Positions 16,246-25,318 of a DNA stretch of 64,000 nucleotides are shown here, piece after piece; the stretch's first letter is position 1; each line of letters opens with the position of its first letter. The DNA comes from Pseudophaeobacter arcticus DSM 23566. GTDB lineage: Bacteria > Pseudomonadota > Alphaproteobacteria > Rhodobacterales > Rhodobacteraceae. The stretch covers positions 1,399,934-1,463,933 of the forward strand of contig NZ_KI421507.1 in assembly GCF_000473205.1 (NCBI RefSeq), in the 5' to 3' direction. Below the pieces are notes generated by a model that was not told the origin of the DNA, did not search any database, and worked only from the letters and a program-made list of their open reading frames with translations. Made by a program: the position numbers and the translations under genes.

Positions 16246-16935
16246 TCAGAAGGTTTCGACATTGGGCCGCAGCTCGATTTCATAGGTCCAGGCGCTCTTG
16301 TGCTGTCGAGACAGCTCAAGATAAGTTCGGGCAACTTCATCGGGGTGAAGCGTGGTGTCCGGGTTTGCGTAGGGCCCTCCACGATCAGGCCAAAGGATCA
16401 CGCCATCCAGAACAACATGGGCGACGTGGATGTTCTTTGGCGCCAGTTCGCGTGCCAGGCTTTGGCATAGACCGCGCAGCGCAAATTTTCCCATCGCAAA
16501 GGGGGCGGATTGTGCAAACCCTTTCAGCCCTGCGGACGCGCCAGTGAACAGCATTGTTCCACTGCCCCGCGCGATCATTCGCCGTGCTGCCGCCTGTGCT
16601 ACAACCAAAGCCCCCCAGCCATTCACCGACAAAGTTGCGCGCACGAGATCCAGGTCAAGGTCGGCAATCGGGCCACGCATATAGGCCCCGGCGTTATATA
16701 CAACGAGGTCCGGTGGTCCCAAATCGGTATCCACCTGATGAAACAGGGTTTTCACATTCTCAACCTCCGACGCGTCGCAAACATAGTGCTTTGCGCCAAT
16801 CTCTGCGCAGAGTTCCGGCAGTGATCCCGAGCGGCGCGATGCAAGCGCCACATCATATCCGGCCTGCGCAAATGTCCTGGCCAGTGAGGCCCCGAGACCG
16901 GGGCCTGCACCAACAATCAGTGCCACTTTATCCAT
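16246..16935 (-). CDS. Atypical short-chain dehydrogenase/reductase
   Basis: 229 residues, Rossmann fold: nucleotide-binding GAGPGLGASLA near residue 9, VVYNAGAY near 79 (NAG motif), Ser134 in TGASAG. The catalytic Tyr of YxxxK is replaced by Phe: SAPFAMGKFAL, Phe146 and Lys150. A group of SDR proteins shares this change, so it need not be a recent loss, but ordinary SDR chemistry is doubtful. The start overlaps the ABM gene by 8 bp. Third enzyme gene of the TetR unit. Confidence 0.85.
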   Translation of the reverse strand: MDKVALIVGAGPGLGASLARTFAQAGYDVALASRRSGSLPELCAEIGAKHYVCDASEVENVKTLFHQVDTDLGPPDLVVYNAGAYMRGPIADLDLDLVRATLSVNGWGALVVAQAAARRMIARGSGTMLFTGASAGLKGFAQSAPFAMGKFALRGLCQSLARELAPKNIHVAHVVLDGVILWPDRGGPYANPDTTLHPDEVARTYLELSRQHKSAWTYEIELRPNVETF

Positions 16936-17260
16936 GGAACTGCTCCCAACTCACGCGAGAGCTTGCAGACATCTTGGTCACTTCGACAGGCGCGCTCAGC
17001 CATGTTTCGTATTTTTTGAAAACGCGTGTGGTGTAGTCTTGCGCGTAGTGGGCGTTCAGTGCCGCCTCATCTTCAAAGCATTCAAACAGATGCAACGTGT
17101 TGCTGCGATCTTGGCTGACAAATGCCGCAAAGACGTGACACCCAGGCTCTTTCAGAGTGGGCGGAATGATCGCATCCAGGGCGGCCTTGGCCGCGTCGAA
17201 ATACTCGGGCTTTATCTGGATTACCGCGAACAGGAACAGTTTGGGTTGATCGCCAGCCAT
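16928..17260 (-). CDS. Antibiotic biosynthesis monooxygenase (ABM/YgiN-like)
   Basis: 110 residues, one ferredoxin-like ABM domain: KLFLFAVIQIKPEYFDAAKA, PGCHVFAAFVSQDRSNTLHL, FECFEDEAALNAH. Members form dimers and act as cofactor-free quinol monooxygenases or stress proteins. It starts one nt after the stop of the upstream SDR and overlaps the downstream one by 8 bp, so the three are one translational unit. A role in handling quinones or aldehydes under TetR control is inferred. Confidence 0.85.
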   Translation of the reverse strand: MAGDQPKLFLFAVIQIKPEYFDAAKAALDAIIPPTLKEPGCHVFAAFVSQDRSNTLHLFECFEDEAALNAHYAQDYTTRVFKKYETWLSAPVEVTKMSASSRVSWEQFHG

Positions 17261-18139
17261 TTACAGGCCTCCCATGTAGACAGGTTTCAGGCCTTTGATG
17301 AGCTCAGCTTGTATTGGCATGACTGCATCGTTAACGGCGGTAACCCCCATGTCCTGGCCAATTTGTGTCCGGATCGGGCGCGGAGCGTCCATGTCCACAA
17401 GATCCGCAATGCGATTTGCGACGTTGACGGCATCCGTGCTCGCATCCCCTTGCTCAAACATGCCCTGAAACATCCCAAGAAGACGGTCCCGGCCATTGGC
17501 CAAATCCCCATAATCCTGAACGCGCGGCAAATCAGCAGGTGCGGGGGCTGTTGTGACCAGATCGGTTCCGTGGCCGCTGGGCTCGACCAGAATTGACTCG
17601 ATGCCGAGAGGTTCAAGTTCATAGTGCAGCGATTCACAATAGGCTTCCATCGCCCATTTGCTGGCACAGTACAGTCCGAAGAACGGCATCCCGAAGCGAC
17701 CTGCAGAAGAGCTTAGGCTGATGATAAGGCCAGACTTTCTGGCGCGCATCGCCCCAAGAACGGCGCGGCTCATCCGCATGATGCCGTACACGTTCACGTC
17801 AAACAGATCTTGAGCCTGCTTGACCGTAAATGCCTCGGTCAGGCCAACAGGCATAACGCCTGCGTTATTGATCAGCACATCAATCGGGGCCTCTGCTTCG
17901 ATTTTTGCAACTGCTGCAGTGCAGACAGCTTCGTCCGCGACATCCAATTCGATTGGCACAATGCGGCCGTCAGAACTGTCAGAAAACGCGGTCAATTCAA
18001 TCGCGGCACCTTTGTTGCGCCCACTCAGATTGCGCATTCCCGCGTAAACAGTATGCCCGCGCGACGCGAGGGATTTGGCTGTGAGCAGACCGATTCCCCG
18101 GCTTGCACCGGTAATGAGGATTGTTTTTGCAGATGTCAT
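17261..18139 (-). CDS. Short-chain dehydrogenase/reductase
   Basis: 292 residues of classical SDR type: ITGASRGIGLLTAKSLASRG at the N terminus, NNAGVMPVGL (NNAG), SLSSSAGRFGMPFFGLYCAS with the catalytic Ser, and YCASK with Tyr and Lys. The C-terminal part fits the group acting on aldehydes or small ketones. Its ATG overlaps the stop of the TetR gene (ATGA), so it is the first enzyme of the unit. The substrate is not predictable. Confidence 0.92.
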   Translation of the reverse strand: MTSAKTILITGASRGIGLLTAKSLASRGHTVYAGMRNLSGRNKGAAIELTAFSDSSDGRIVPIELDVADEAVCTAAVAKIEAEAPIDVLINNAGVMPVGLTEAFTVKQAQDLFDVNVYGIMRMSRAVLGAMRARKSGLIISLSSSAGRFGMPFFGLYCASKWAMEAYCESLHYELEPLGIESILVEPSGHGTDLVTTAPAPADLPRVQDYGDLANGRDRLLGMFQGMFEQGDASTDAVNVANRIADLVDMDAPRPIRTQIGQDMGVTAVNDAVMPIQAELIKGLKPVYMGGL

Positions 18140-18744
18140 TGTTGTTGTTCCTTCATTTTGAAGACTGTGCGCATAAAGAGCGCAAGCGGTTCGTCATTCC
18201 CGCTGGCTTTCATGCGTGTTAGGGCTCCGCTCCAGGCGTTCATCAACCAGTCAGCTGCTTGTGCCGAAGTGAGATGTTCAAGTCCAAGTTCGGACAGTTC
18301 GACCTTGCTCAAGCACTCTGCCACCACGGCGGTCATGTCCCGCCAGTGAGTGTCCAACACAGCCTGAAACGCAGGTCTTTCGTCAGCAAGCTCCGTCGAG
18401 AGATTGCACATCAGGCATCCCTGTTGGAATTTGCGGTTCCTCATATCCTCGCGGGCTTGTTCAAAGAATAAGCGCAGGCGGTCGATATGGGGGTGTGATG
18501 GGTCTTCCAGACATTTCTTTGCCGAGGCAATCTGCGCCTCGTTGTAGCGATTGGCCACCGCTATCCCGAAGGCTTCTTTGGACGGGAAGTGGTGATAAAA
18601 GGAGCCTTTGGGCACGCCTGAGCTTGCCAGGATGTCATTGATCCCGCTTTCGGAAAAACTGGACTCTCGAAAGGCATGTTCGCCGGCATCCAAGAGTTTC
18701 TCACGGTTTAACATCTGTGTGTTCTGGTCTCTTGGGCGTGCCAA
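18136..18744 (-). CDS. TetR-family repressor of the SDR unit
   Basis: 202 residues from a TTG at 18744, which is preceded by AGGAG at about 8 nt and gives MARPRDQNTQMLNREKLLDA, the usual start for this group; an upstream ATG at 18807 would add an unrelated tail. HTH: SGINDILASSGVPKGSFYHHF. The ligand domain has FQQGCLMCNLSTELAD, like AcuR/NemR-type TetR proteins, where Cys residues sense electrophiles (inference). It leads the TetR-SDR-ABM-SDR-cysE unit. A palindrome about 35 nt upstream may be its operator. Confidence 0.9.
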   Translation of the reverse strand: MARPRDQNTQMLNREKLLDAGEHAFRESSFSESGINDILASSGVPKGSFYHHFPSKEAFGIAVANRYNEAQIASAKKCLEDPSHPHIDRLRLFFEQAREDMRNRKFQQGCLMCNLSTELADERPAFQAVLDTHWRDMTAVVAECLSKVELSELGLEHLTSAQAADWLMNAWSGALTRMKASGNDEPLALFMRTVFKMKEQQQ

Positions 18745-18778
18745 TTTTGTTATCTCCTGCTGTTTTCCAGATTTTAAA

Positions 18779-18790
18779 TAGACCAGTCTC
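18779..18790. promoter_or_regulatory. Putative TetR operator
   Basis: TAGACCAGTCTC has half-sites AGAC and GTCT around a 2-nt centre and resembles the TAGAC/GTCTA boxes of several TetR proteins. It lies 35 nt upstream of the TTG start, in the promoter position. Confidence 0.5.
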
Positions 18791-19328
18791 TTATTAATTA
18801 AAAGCACGTCCCATTCACACTATCGTTATTATCCTTCGCGCAGGGGCGCCCAGATGGATCCTGAACTGTTGATCGACAAAACCAATGGCGCTGCAGGCCC
18901 TTTTGAAAGGTGGCTTGATCCGTTGAAATCGCTGCCCAAAGTTTCCTTTGTAAAATCGTTGCTGCCTGACTGGCATGGTGCATAGCAATCGATTCAAACT
19001 TGCAGCGAAGGCCTGTCTGCCAGGCTTTTGAAACCTACTGGATGCCAGTTTGCCAGGCCTTGCCAATAGCCAAACGCGGTTCCATTTTGACGCCCTGGGA
19101 CTGGAAAGGGGGAGGGTGATTTTGTGTTGTTTTCGCTATTGGATGGAATCACATGAGACCCTATAAGCCACGCGACGACGACACAGGGCAAAATCACTAG
19201 GGGTGTTGGGTTATGGATTGGTTATGGGAGCACGCTTCAAGTTCCAGTCGAAAAATCTGAACTTTCCTCCCCTTTAGACTCTGTTTCCGCTACTGTTTTC
19301 TTACCCCTATTTACAAAGGCGAACTGGC
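18791..19328. other. Intergenic region upstream of speA
   Basis: About 540 nt between divergent units. Only short frames without family likeness are present. The last 100 nt should hold the speA promoter; AAGGCG lies 8 nt upstream of the TTG start of speA. Confidence 0.5.
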
Positions 19329-21218
19329 TTGAATCAGGACCACACGTGCCCAGAGAATATTTACGGAGTTGACCGGTGGGGCAAAGGCCTGATCACCATT
19401 TCGTCAGATGGTGAGATCGCTCTTTGCAATCCAGCCCATAAGGCGGCAGCTCCAATCAGCCTGCCTGGCATCCTGAGCGATCTGGAGCAGCGTGGCATCG
19501 CCACACCGCTCTTGCTGCGTATTAGCTCATTTTTGGAAAACGAAATCCGCCACATCAACCAGAGTTTTTCTAGCGCAATCCAGCGGGTTGGGTACAAAGC
19601 ACCCTATCGCGGTGTTTTTCCTATCAAGGTGAACCAGCAAGCGCAGGTTATTGACCGTATCGTCGAATTTGGAAGCAAATATGACTTTGGGCTTGAGGCA
19701 GGATCAAAACCCGAGCTGGTGATCGCCCTGGCACATCGCCTGTCCAAAGACGCTCTGATCGTTTGCAACGGTGTCAAAGACGCCGAATTCATTCGCTTGG
19801 CGATCCTGTCACGGCGGCTTGGCTTTAATACCATCATTGTGCTGGAAAGCCCCAAAGAGGCCGAGACCGTTATCCAGGTCACCCGTGAACTTGGCATTGA
19901 GCCGCTTTTGGGGGTCAGGGTGAAACTGACCAACCAAATCGGCGGCAAATGGCAGGAGAGCTCAGGCGATCGGTCGGCCTTTGGCATGAACACCGATCAG
20001 CTGCTGCGCGTTGTGGACCGGCTAAAGGACGTGGGCCTGCTTCATTGCTTGAAACTGCAACACTCCCATTTGGGCAGTCAGGTGCCGGATGTGAATGATG
20101 TCCGCCGCGCCACTGCGGAGGCCTGTCGTTATTTCATCGAGCTGACCGGCGAAGGCGTGCCGCTGACCCACCTTGATCTGGGCGGTGGTTTGGGGATCGA
20201 CTATACCGGCGAGAAACGGGCCGCAGAAAACTCGATCAACTATTCCATCGAGGAATATGCCGCCAATGTGGTGGAAACCGTGGCCTACGCCATGGACGAA
20301 GCCGAGATTAAGCATCCGGTTCTGGTCACGGAAAGTGGCCGCGCCGTGGTTGCCACCTCGTCGATGCTGATTTTCGATGTGCTGGAAACCACGCTGTATG
20401 ACGCCCCGGACGCCCCGGAAGTCCAGCCGGAGGATCATCACCTGGTGACCGATCTGGCCGCAATCCGCGGCTATCTGGTGGCTGGCCGGGTGCAGGAGTG
20501 CTGGAACGATGCTACGTTTTATCGCGATGAGCTGCGCGGGTTGTTCCGCCGCGGCATGGTTGATCTGCGTCAGATGGCGCGGGCAGAGCGCATCTATTTG
20601 TCCCTCGTAGCCCAAATCAAAGTGCTTGTCGCGGCTTCAGACGAAGTGAACGAACTGGGTGAAAAGCTGAAAGAGGTTGCAGATGTCTATCACTGCAATT
20701 TTTCGCTGTTCCAATCCCTGCCTGATGTCTGGGCCATTGATCAGCTCCATCCGATTGTTCCGCTGCAAATGCTGAACCAGAAACCGGACCGTCGCGCGGT
20801 GTTGTCTGACATAACCTGTGATAGCGACGGTAAGGTGGACCGCTTTATTCTGGCCGATGGCATTTCGCCCTCTCTGCCCGTGCATTCCTTGGAACCGGAT
20901 CAACGCTATTATATTGGGGTTTTCTTTGTCGGAGCCTATCAGGAAACCCTGGGCGATTTGCATAATCTGTTTGGCGACACAAATGTTGTCACAGTCGATC
21001 TGCGGCCGGATGGCGGTTTTGACCTGTTGCACGAACAGGAAGGCGACACGATCGCCGAGGTCCTGTCCTATGTTGAATTCGACCCGGCTGACTGCGTGGC
21101 GGCCTTTCGCAAAATGGTTGACGAAGCAATTTCAAACGGGTCGGTAAAGGTAAGCGAACGCAAGATATTGATCGGGGCCTATCGGGACTCGATCAACGGC
21201 TATACCTACTATGAATAA
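19329..21218 (+). CDS. speA: Biosynthetic arginine decarboxylase
   Basis: PLP enzyme of the alanine-racemase fold that turns arginine into agmatine. 629 residues, close to the 630-660 usual for SpeA. It starts with TTG (NQDHTCPENIYGVDRWGKG). FPIKVNQQAQVIDRIVEFGS holds the PLP lysine; HSHLGSQVPD and LDLGGGLGIDYTG bind phosphate; VTESGRAVVATSSMLIFDVL and DLQCHP-like DQLHPIVPLQ follow. First gene of a four-gene operon that carries arginine all the way to spermidine. Confidence 0.96.
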   Translation: MNQDHTCPENIYGVDRWGKGLITISSDGEIALCNPAHKAAAPISLPGILSDLEQRGIATPLLLRISSFLENEIRHINQSFSSAIQRVGYKAPYRGVFPIKVNQQAQVIDRIVEFGSKYDFGLEAGSKPELVIALAHRLSKDALIVCNGVKDAEFIRLAILSRRLGFNTIIVLESPKEAETVIQVTRELGIEPLLGVRVKLTNQIGGKWQESSGDRSAFGMNTDQLLRVVDRLKDVGLLHCLKLQHSHLGSQVPDVNDVRRATAEACRYFIELTGEGVPLTHLDLGGGLGIDYTGEKRAAENSINYSIEEYAANVVETVAYAMDEAEIKHPVLVTESGRAVVATSSMLIFDVLETTLYDAPDAPEVQPEDHHLVTDLAAIRGYLVAGRVQECWNDATFYRDELRGLFRRGMVDLRQMARAERIYLSLVAQIKVLVAASDEVNELGEKLKEVADVYHCNFSLFQSLPDVWAIDQLHPIVPLQMLNQKPDRRAVLSDITCDSDGKVDRFILADGISPSLPVHSLEPDQRYYIGVFFVGAYQETLGDLHNLFGDTNVVTVDLRPDGGFDLLHEQEGDTIAEVLSYVEFDPADCVAAFRKMVDEAISNGSVKVSERKILIGAYRDSINGYTYYE

Positions 21219-21240
21219 CCCCGGGAAGGAGAAAACCACC

Positions 21241-22452
21241 ATGGGTAAGACACTTGTTGTTGGTGCCGGCGGCGTGAGCCACGCCTCGGTCCATAAGATG
21301 GCGATGAACGCCGATATTTTCACCGAAATTACATTGGCCAGTCGCACCAAATCCAAATGTGATGCGATCGCGACCAGTGTGAAGGAACGCACCGGGGTTG
21401 ATATCAAGACGGCTGCGCTGGACGCCTATGACGTTGCTGCCACGGTTGCCCTGATCCGCGAAACCGGTGCCGAGATTCTGGTGAACCTTGCCTTGCCCTA
21501 TCAGGACCTTGTGCTGATGGATGCCTGCCTTGAGGCCGGATGTCACTACATAGATACAGCAAACTACGAACCCGAGGACGTGGCCAAATTCGAATACCAC
21601 TGGCAATGGGCCTATCAGGACAAGTTCAAAGAGGCGGGGCTGACCGCCATCTTGGGGTCCGGCTTTGATCCGGGTGTGACCAGCGTTTTTGCCACCTGGT
21701 TGCGGAAACATAAGTTGGACACCATTCGCCAGATTGATATTTTGGATGCCAACGGTGGGTCTAACGATCAGGAATTTGCCACCAACTTCAATCCCGAAAT
21801 CAACCTGCGTGAAGTTCTGGCAGAGGCTCGTCATTGGGAAAACGGTGCATGGCACGGCACCCCGGCGATGACCCACAAAGTCGAATTCGACTTCCCTGCC
21901 ATTGGGTCCAAGAACATGTACCTGATGTATCACGAAGAGCTGGAAAGCCTGTCGACCCATTTCCCGGAAATCGAACGGGCCCGGTTCTGGATGACCTTTG
22001 GCGATGCCTACATCATGCATGCCAAAGTGCTGGAGAATGTCGGTATGACCCGGATTGACCCGGTGATGCACGATGGTCAGGAAATCATCCCGATCCAATT
22101 CCTGAAGACCCTGCTTCCCGATCCCGGTGACCTGGGCCCGGAAACCAAGGGCAAGGCCTGTATCGGCGATATCGCGACGGGGCAGGCCAAAGATGGGTCT
22201 GGCGAAAAGACATTCTACATCTACAACATCTGCGACCATGAGGAGTGCTATGCCGAAGTTGGCAGCCAGGCCGTCAGCTATACCACCGGTGTGCCTGCGA
22301 TGATTGGTGCTGCTCAGGTGCTGAAAGGCAACTGGACCAATCCCGGCGTCTGGAACATGGAGCAGTTGGACCCCGATGACTTCATGGACATGCTGAATGT
22401 CCACGGGCTGCCCTGGCAGGTCCACGAACTGGATGGGCCTGTCGACTTTTAA
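21241..22452 (+). CDS. Carboxyspermidine (carboxynorspermidine) dehydrogenase
   Basis: Condenses putrescine with aspartate semialdehyde and reduces the Schiff base with NADPH to carboxyspermidine. It belongs to the saccharopine-dehydrogenase family (Lys1-like). 403 residues from the ATG at 21241 with AAGGAG 8 nt upstream. N-terminal Rossmann motif VVGAGGVSHASVHKMA; ANYEPEDVAKFEYHWQWAY, LGSGFDPGVTSVFA and DANGGSNDQEFATNFNPEIN are characteristic. 22 nt after speA and before the matching decarboxylase, which fixes the function. Confidence 0.94.
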   Translation: MGKTLVVGAGGVSHASVHKMAMNADIFTEITLASRTKSKCDAIATSVKERTGVDIKTAALDAYDVAATVALIRETGAEILVNLALPYQDLVLMDACLEAGCHYIDTANYEPEDVAKFEYHWQWAYQDKFKEAGLTAILGSGFDPGVTSVFATWLRKHKLDTIRQIDILDANGGSNDQEFATNFNPEINLREVLAEARHWENGAWHGTPAMTHKVEFDFPAIGSKNMYLMYHEELESLSTHFPEIERARFWMTFGDAYIMHAKVLENVGMTRIDPVMHDGQEIIPIQFLKTLLPDPGDLGPETKGKACIGDIATGQAKDGSGEKTFYIYNICDHEECYAEVGSQAVSYTTGVPAMIGAAQVLKGNWTNPGVWNMEQLDPDDFMDMLNVHGLPWQVHELDGPVDF

Positions 22453-22471
22453 CAGTCGCGTGCCCCCCTTT

Positions 22472-22493
22472 GGCCCGGCAGCAATGCCGGGCC
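22472..22493 (+). promoter_or_regulatory. Intra-operon hairpin
   Basis: Perfect 9-bp stem GGCCCGGCA/TGCCGGGCC closed by a GCAA tetraloop, followed by TTATCTT, between the carboxyspermidine dehydrogenase and decarboxylase genes. It may be a partial terminator or an mRNA-stabilising element that sets the ratio of the products. Confidence 0.7.
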
Positions 22494-22510
22494 TTATCTT
22501 CGTTCCAAGG

Positions 22511-23692
22511 ATGGATAATGCAATGTCCGACATGATGGCCACCCAGGCAGGGGATGCAGGGGCTTTCCACGATTTTGACCTGTCCCGCGTTCCAACGCCG
22601 TCTTTCGTCGTGGATGAAATAGCCATCGCGCAGAACCTGATGGTCTTGGCCGATGTTGCAGACCGGTCCGGGGCGCATATTCTGGCAGCGCTCAAGGCGT
22701 TTTCAATGTTCGCTCTGGCGCCAATGGTGCGGCAATACCTGCGTGGCACCTGTGCCAGCGGCTTGTATGAAGCACGGCTTGCACGGGAAGAATACGGTGG
22801 TGAAGTGGCCACCTTCTGCGCTGGGTACAAGGATAGCGAAATAGATGAAATCATCTCGCTGTCCGACCATATGATCTTTAACAGCCCCGCGCAAAAAGAC
22901 CGTTTCCTGGCCAAATGTCAGGCGGCTGGAAAGCAGGTCGGGCTCCGTATCAATCCGGAACACTCCGAAGGCGAAATTGCCAAATATGACCCCTGTGCGC
23001 CTTGTTCGCGGCTGGGCACCCCTATCAGCCAGCTGACCTCAGAGGTGATAAACGGGGTGGACGGGTTGCACATGCATACCCTTTGTGAACAAGGGTTTGC
23101 CCCTCTCGAACGGACCTGGGTCGCGATCGAGCCCAAGCTCAAGCCGTATCTCAGCCAGCTGAAATGGTTGAATTTTGGGGGCGGCCACCACATTACCCGT
23201 GATGATTATGACCGCGACGCTTTGGTGAATTTCATCCAGGATATCCGCAGCAGATATGATGTCGATGTCTACCTGGAACCGGGCGAGGCCGTTGCGCTGG
23301 ATGCGGGGATTCTGATCGGCGAGGTGCTGGACCTGCCGCAAAACGGTATGGACCTAGCCATCACCGATATTTCAGCCACCTGTCATATGCCGGATGTGAT
23401 CGAAGCCCCTTACCGACCCGCGATGATGGGGGAGACCGACACGGGCCATATCTACCGCTTTGGGGGACCCTCCTGTCTTGCCGGGGATGTCATCGGCGAC
23501 TACGGCGTGGCGCGACCGCTAAACGTCGGCGACCGTTTTGCCTTTCTGGATCAGGCACATTATTCGATGGTCAAAACGAACACCTTCAACGGCGTTGCCT
23601 TGCCGACCATTGTTCTGTGGAATAGCCAGACGGATGATCTAAGGATTGTGAAACAATTCGGATATGACGATTTCAAGGACAGACTGTCATGA
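22511..23692 (+). CDS. nspC: Carboxynorspermidine/carboxyspermidine decarboxylase
   Basis: PLP fold-III decarboxylase that yields spermidine from carboxyspermidine. About 390 residues; start 22511 (MDNAMSDMMATQ) or 22523, the second better spaced from AAGGA. Motifs: ILAALKAFSMFALAPMVRQY (PLP lysine), GLRINPEHSEGEIAKYDPCA, RLGTPISQL, LNFGGGHHITRDDYD, YLEPGEAVALDAG, ATCHMPDVIEAPYRP and GGPSCLAGDVIGDYG. Lies in the operon between the dehydrogenase and agmatinase. Confidence 0.95.
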   Translation: MDNAMSDMMATQAGDAGAFHDFDLSRVPTPSFVVDEIAIAQNLMVLADVADRSGAHILAALKAFSMFALAPMVRQYLRGTCASGLYEARLAREEYGGEVATFCAGYKDSEIDEIISLSDHMIFNSPAQKDRFLAKCQAAGKQVGLRINPEHSEGEIAKYDPCAPCSRLGTPISQLTSEVINGVDGLHMHTLCEQGFAPLERTWVAIEPKLKPYLSQLKWLNFGGGHHITRDDYDRDALVNFIQDIRSRYDVDVYLEPGEAVALDAGILIGEVLDLPQNGMDLAITDISATCHMPDVIEAPYRPAMMGETDTGHIYRFGGPSCLAGDVIGDYGVARPLNVGDRFAFLDQAHYSMVKTNTFNGVALPTIVLWNSQTDDLRIVKQFGYDDFKDRLS

Positions 23693-23702
23693 AGGGAACG
23701 CT

Positions 23703-24563
23703 ATGAACATCTTTCTGGATAGCGAATTAACGGCCGGTGAGCGTAGCGAAACCTCCCACTTTCGGGTCATTCCCGTGCCTTTGGAACGCACTGTGTCCTA
23801 TGGTGCTGGCACCGCATTGGGGCCGCAGGCAATCATCGACGCCTCCAACGAGCTGGAGCGCTTGTGTCAGGGGATAGAGCCCTGTGCCAAAGGCATCTTC
23901 ACCGAACCAGCGCTTGATTGTGACGGGCCTCTCGCCGAGGTGATGGAGCGTCTGGCCCAGCGTACCGAAGCCTGTGTGCGTGCAGGTCAACTGCCGGTCA
24001 CCCTCGGCGGGGAACACTCCCTAAGCTATGGCGCCGTGACGGGGGTCGCCAGAGCGCTGAACCAACCGGTTGGCATCGTGCAAATTGATGCACATGCTGA
24101 TTTACGCGTCGCCTACCAGGGGGAAAAACACTCTCATGCCTCCGTCATGCATCTGCTGGTCAATGAGGGCCACAGCTTGGCCCAATTTGGTGTGCGTGCC
24201 CTTTGCACACAAGAGGCCGAAAGCCGCGCTGCAAACGGGGTCTTTCATGTGGATGCGGAAGAGCTGGTCACCGGTAATCTCCATGCGATCGACCTGCCCA
24301 CAGATTTCCCGGAACTTGTCTACGTCAGTTTCGACGTGGATGGTCTGGATCCCTCACAGATGCCTGCCACCGGCACACCGGTTCCCGGAGGCCTGGGCTA
24401 CTATCAGGCGCTACACCTTGTGGAACACGCCTTAAAGGGCCGGCGCTGCGTGGGGGTGGATGTTGTTGAACTTGCCCCCGATGGCAATGCGGCCTGGGAC
24501 TTTACCGCAGCGCAGATCGTATATCGCTTAATGGCTGGCTGCCTTGGAAATACGGGGGCATGA
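23703..24563 (+). CDS. speB: Agmatinase
   Basis: Mn-dependent ureohydrolase that splits agmatine into putrescine and urea. 286 residues from the ATG at 23703 (AGGGA upstream). Metal-binding blocks are present: LGGEHSLSYG, IDAHADLRVAYQGEKHSHAS and VYVSFDVDGLDPSQMPATGT, plus GVDVVELAPDGN. Ten nt after nspC. With speA upstream it supplies putrescine to the carboxyspermidine route. Confidence 0.94.
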   Translation: MNIFLDSELTAGERSETSHFRVIPVPLERTVSYGAGTALGPQAIIDASNELERLCQGIEPCAKGIFTEPALDCDGPLAEVMERLAQRTEACVRAGQLPVTLGGEHSLSYGAVTGVARALNQPVGIVQIDAHADLRVAYQGEKHSHASVMHLLVNEGHSLAQFGVRALCTQEAESRAANGVFHVDAEELVTGNLHAIDLPTDFPELVYVSFDVDGLDPSQMPATGTPVPGGLGYYQALHLVEHALKGRRCVGVDVVELAPDGNAAWDFTAAQIVYRLMAGCLGNTGA

Positions 24564-24769
24564 CCACAGGGTATTATGCCTAGCTGTTCTCACCTTCGTT
24601 TGTTCTCGTCGGCCCGTGCCTGAATTGCAGGTCTCCCCAGGGGATGTGCGCAGCTGGACCTATAGCAAACATCCTGCGCGCCAAGGGGGCTAGAGAGCCG
24701 AGCCAATGTCTGCGCCTGGTGTCTGCGGCTTCAGCTATTTGCGAATGCAGCTAGCGCGCTGACAGTGCT

Positions 24770-25318
24770 TCAGCGAAAGGCGGGACCATGCGCCCAGACA
24801 GTCATGGAGTGACGGACCCCATGTTTGACCGGGGTGACTTGATGCAGCCAAAAACTGGGGAAAACGCTGGCACATCCTTGGACACGACTGGCGGCAAGAA
24901 CCTGCGCGCCAGGCATGATTTCTAGGTCACCGCCCTCGTAGGTGCTGGGTTTGCTCAGTTGCAATACCAGGGTAAGTTTGCGTTTTCCCGCTGCGGGACC
25001 ATCGCCAATATCTGAATGCCACGAAAAATGGCCGCTGTCAGTGGCCTTGTATGTCGCCACCTGAGGGCTTTCCGCAAATTCCCGCAGATCAAAATCGAAC
25101 TTAACATTGGCCCTGCGCACGAGCTCAATAAGGCGCTCCATGACCCAGCCCATACCCGCAACCTCATCTATCCAAACCAACTTGGCTTTGCGAAGGTTGT
25201 GGTTCTGGTTTTGACCAACCAGTAAGGCATCACTGGCTGGCGACCTGGCCAGCGCAGCAATAATTTGTTCGCATTCTCCGACGCTAAACGCATCTGGAAT
25301 CGTATGGACTGCCATCAT
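24770..25318 (-). CDS. 2-oxoglutarate/Fe(II) dioxygenase, PKHD type
   Basis: 182 residues from the ATG at 25318 (AAAGG upstream); an ATG at 25387 is possible but adds an unlike tail. Iron ligands are visible in HFSWHSDIGDG (His, Asp) and FWLHQVTPVKHGVRHSMTVW (His, and the 2-oxoglutarate Arg). KRKLTLVLQLSKPSTYEGGD is the PKHD core. It is shorter than PiuC-type proteins (about 225), lacking their C-terminal extension. The substrate is unknown. Confidence 0.85.
   Translation of the reverse strand: MMAVHTIPDAFSVGECEQIIAALARSPASDALLVGQNQNHNLRKAKLVWIDEVAGMGWVMERLIELVRRANVKFDFDLREFAESPQVATYKATDSGHFSWHSDIGDGPAAGKRKLTLVLQLSKPSTYEGGDLEIMPGAQVLAASRVQGCASVFPSFWLHQVTPVKHGVRHSMTVWAHGPAFR

Noticed and set aside
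18815..19066. Minus-strand 83-codon frame upstream of speA
   Set aside because: No ribosome binding site, no motif, and it overlaps another equally poor frame; treated as intergenic.
21193..22914. Minus-strand 573-codon frame over the carboxyspermidine dehydrogenase gene
   Set aside because: Antisense to a confirmed operon gene; amino-acid usage is typical of a shadow frame.
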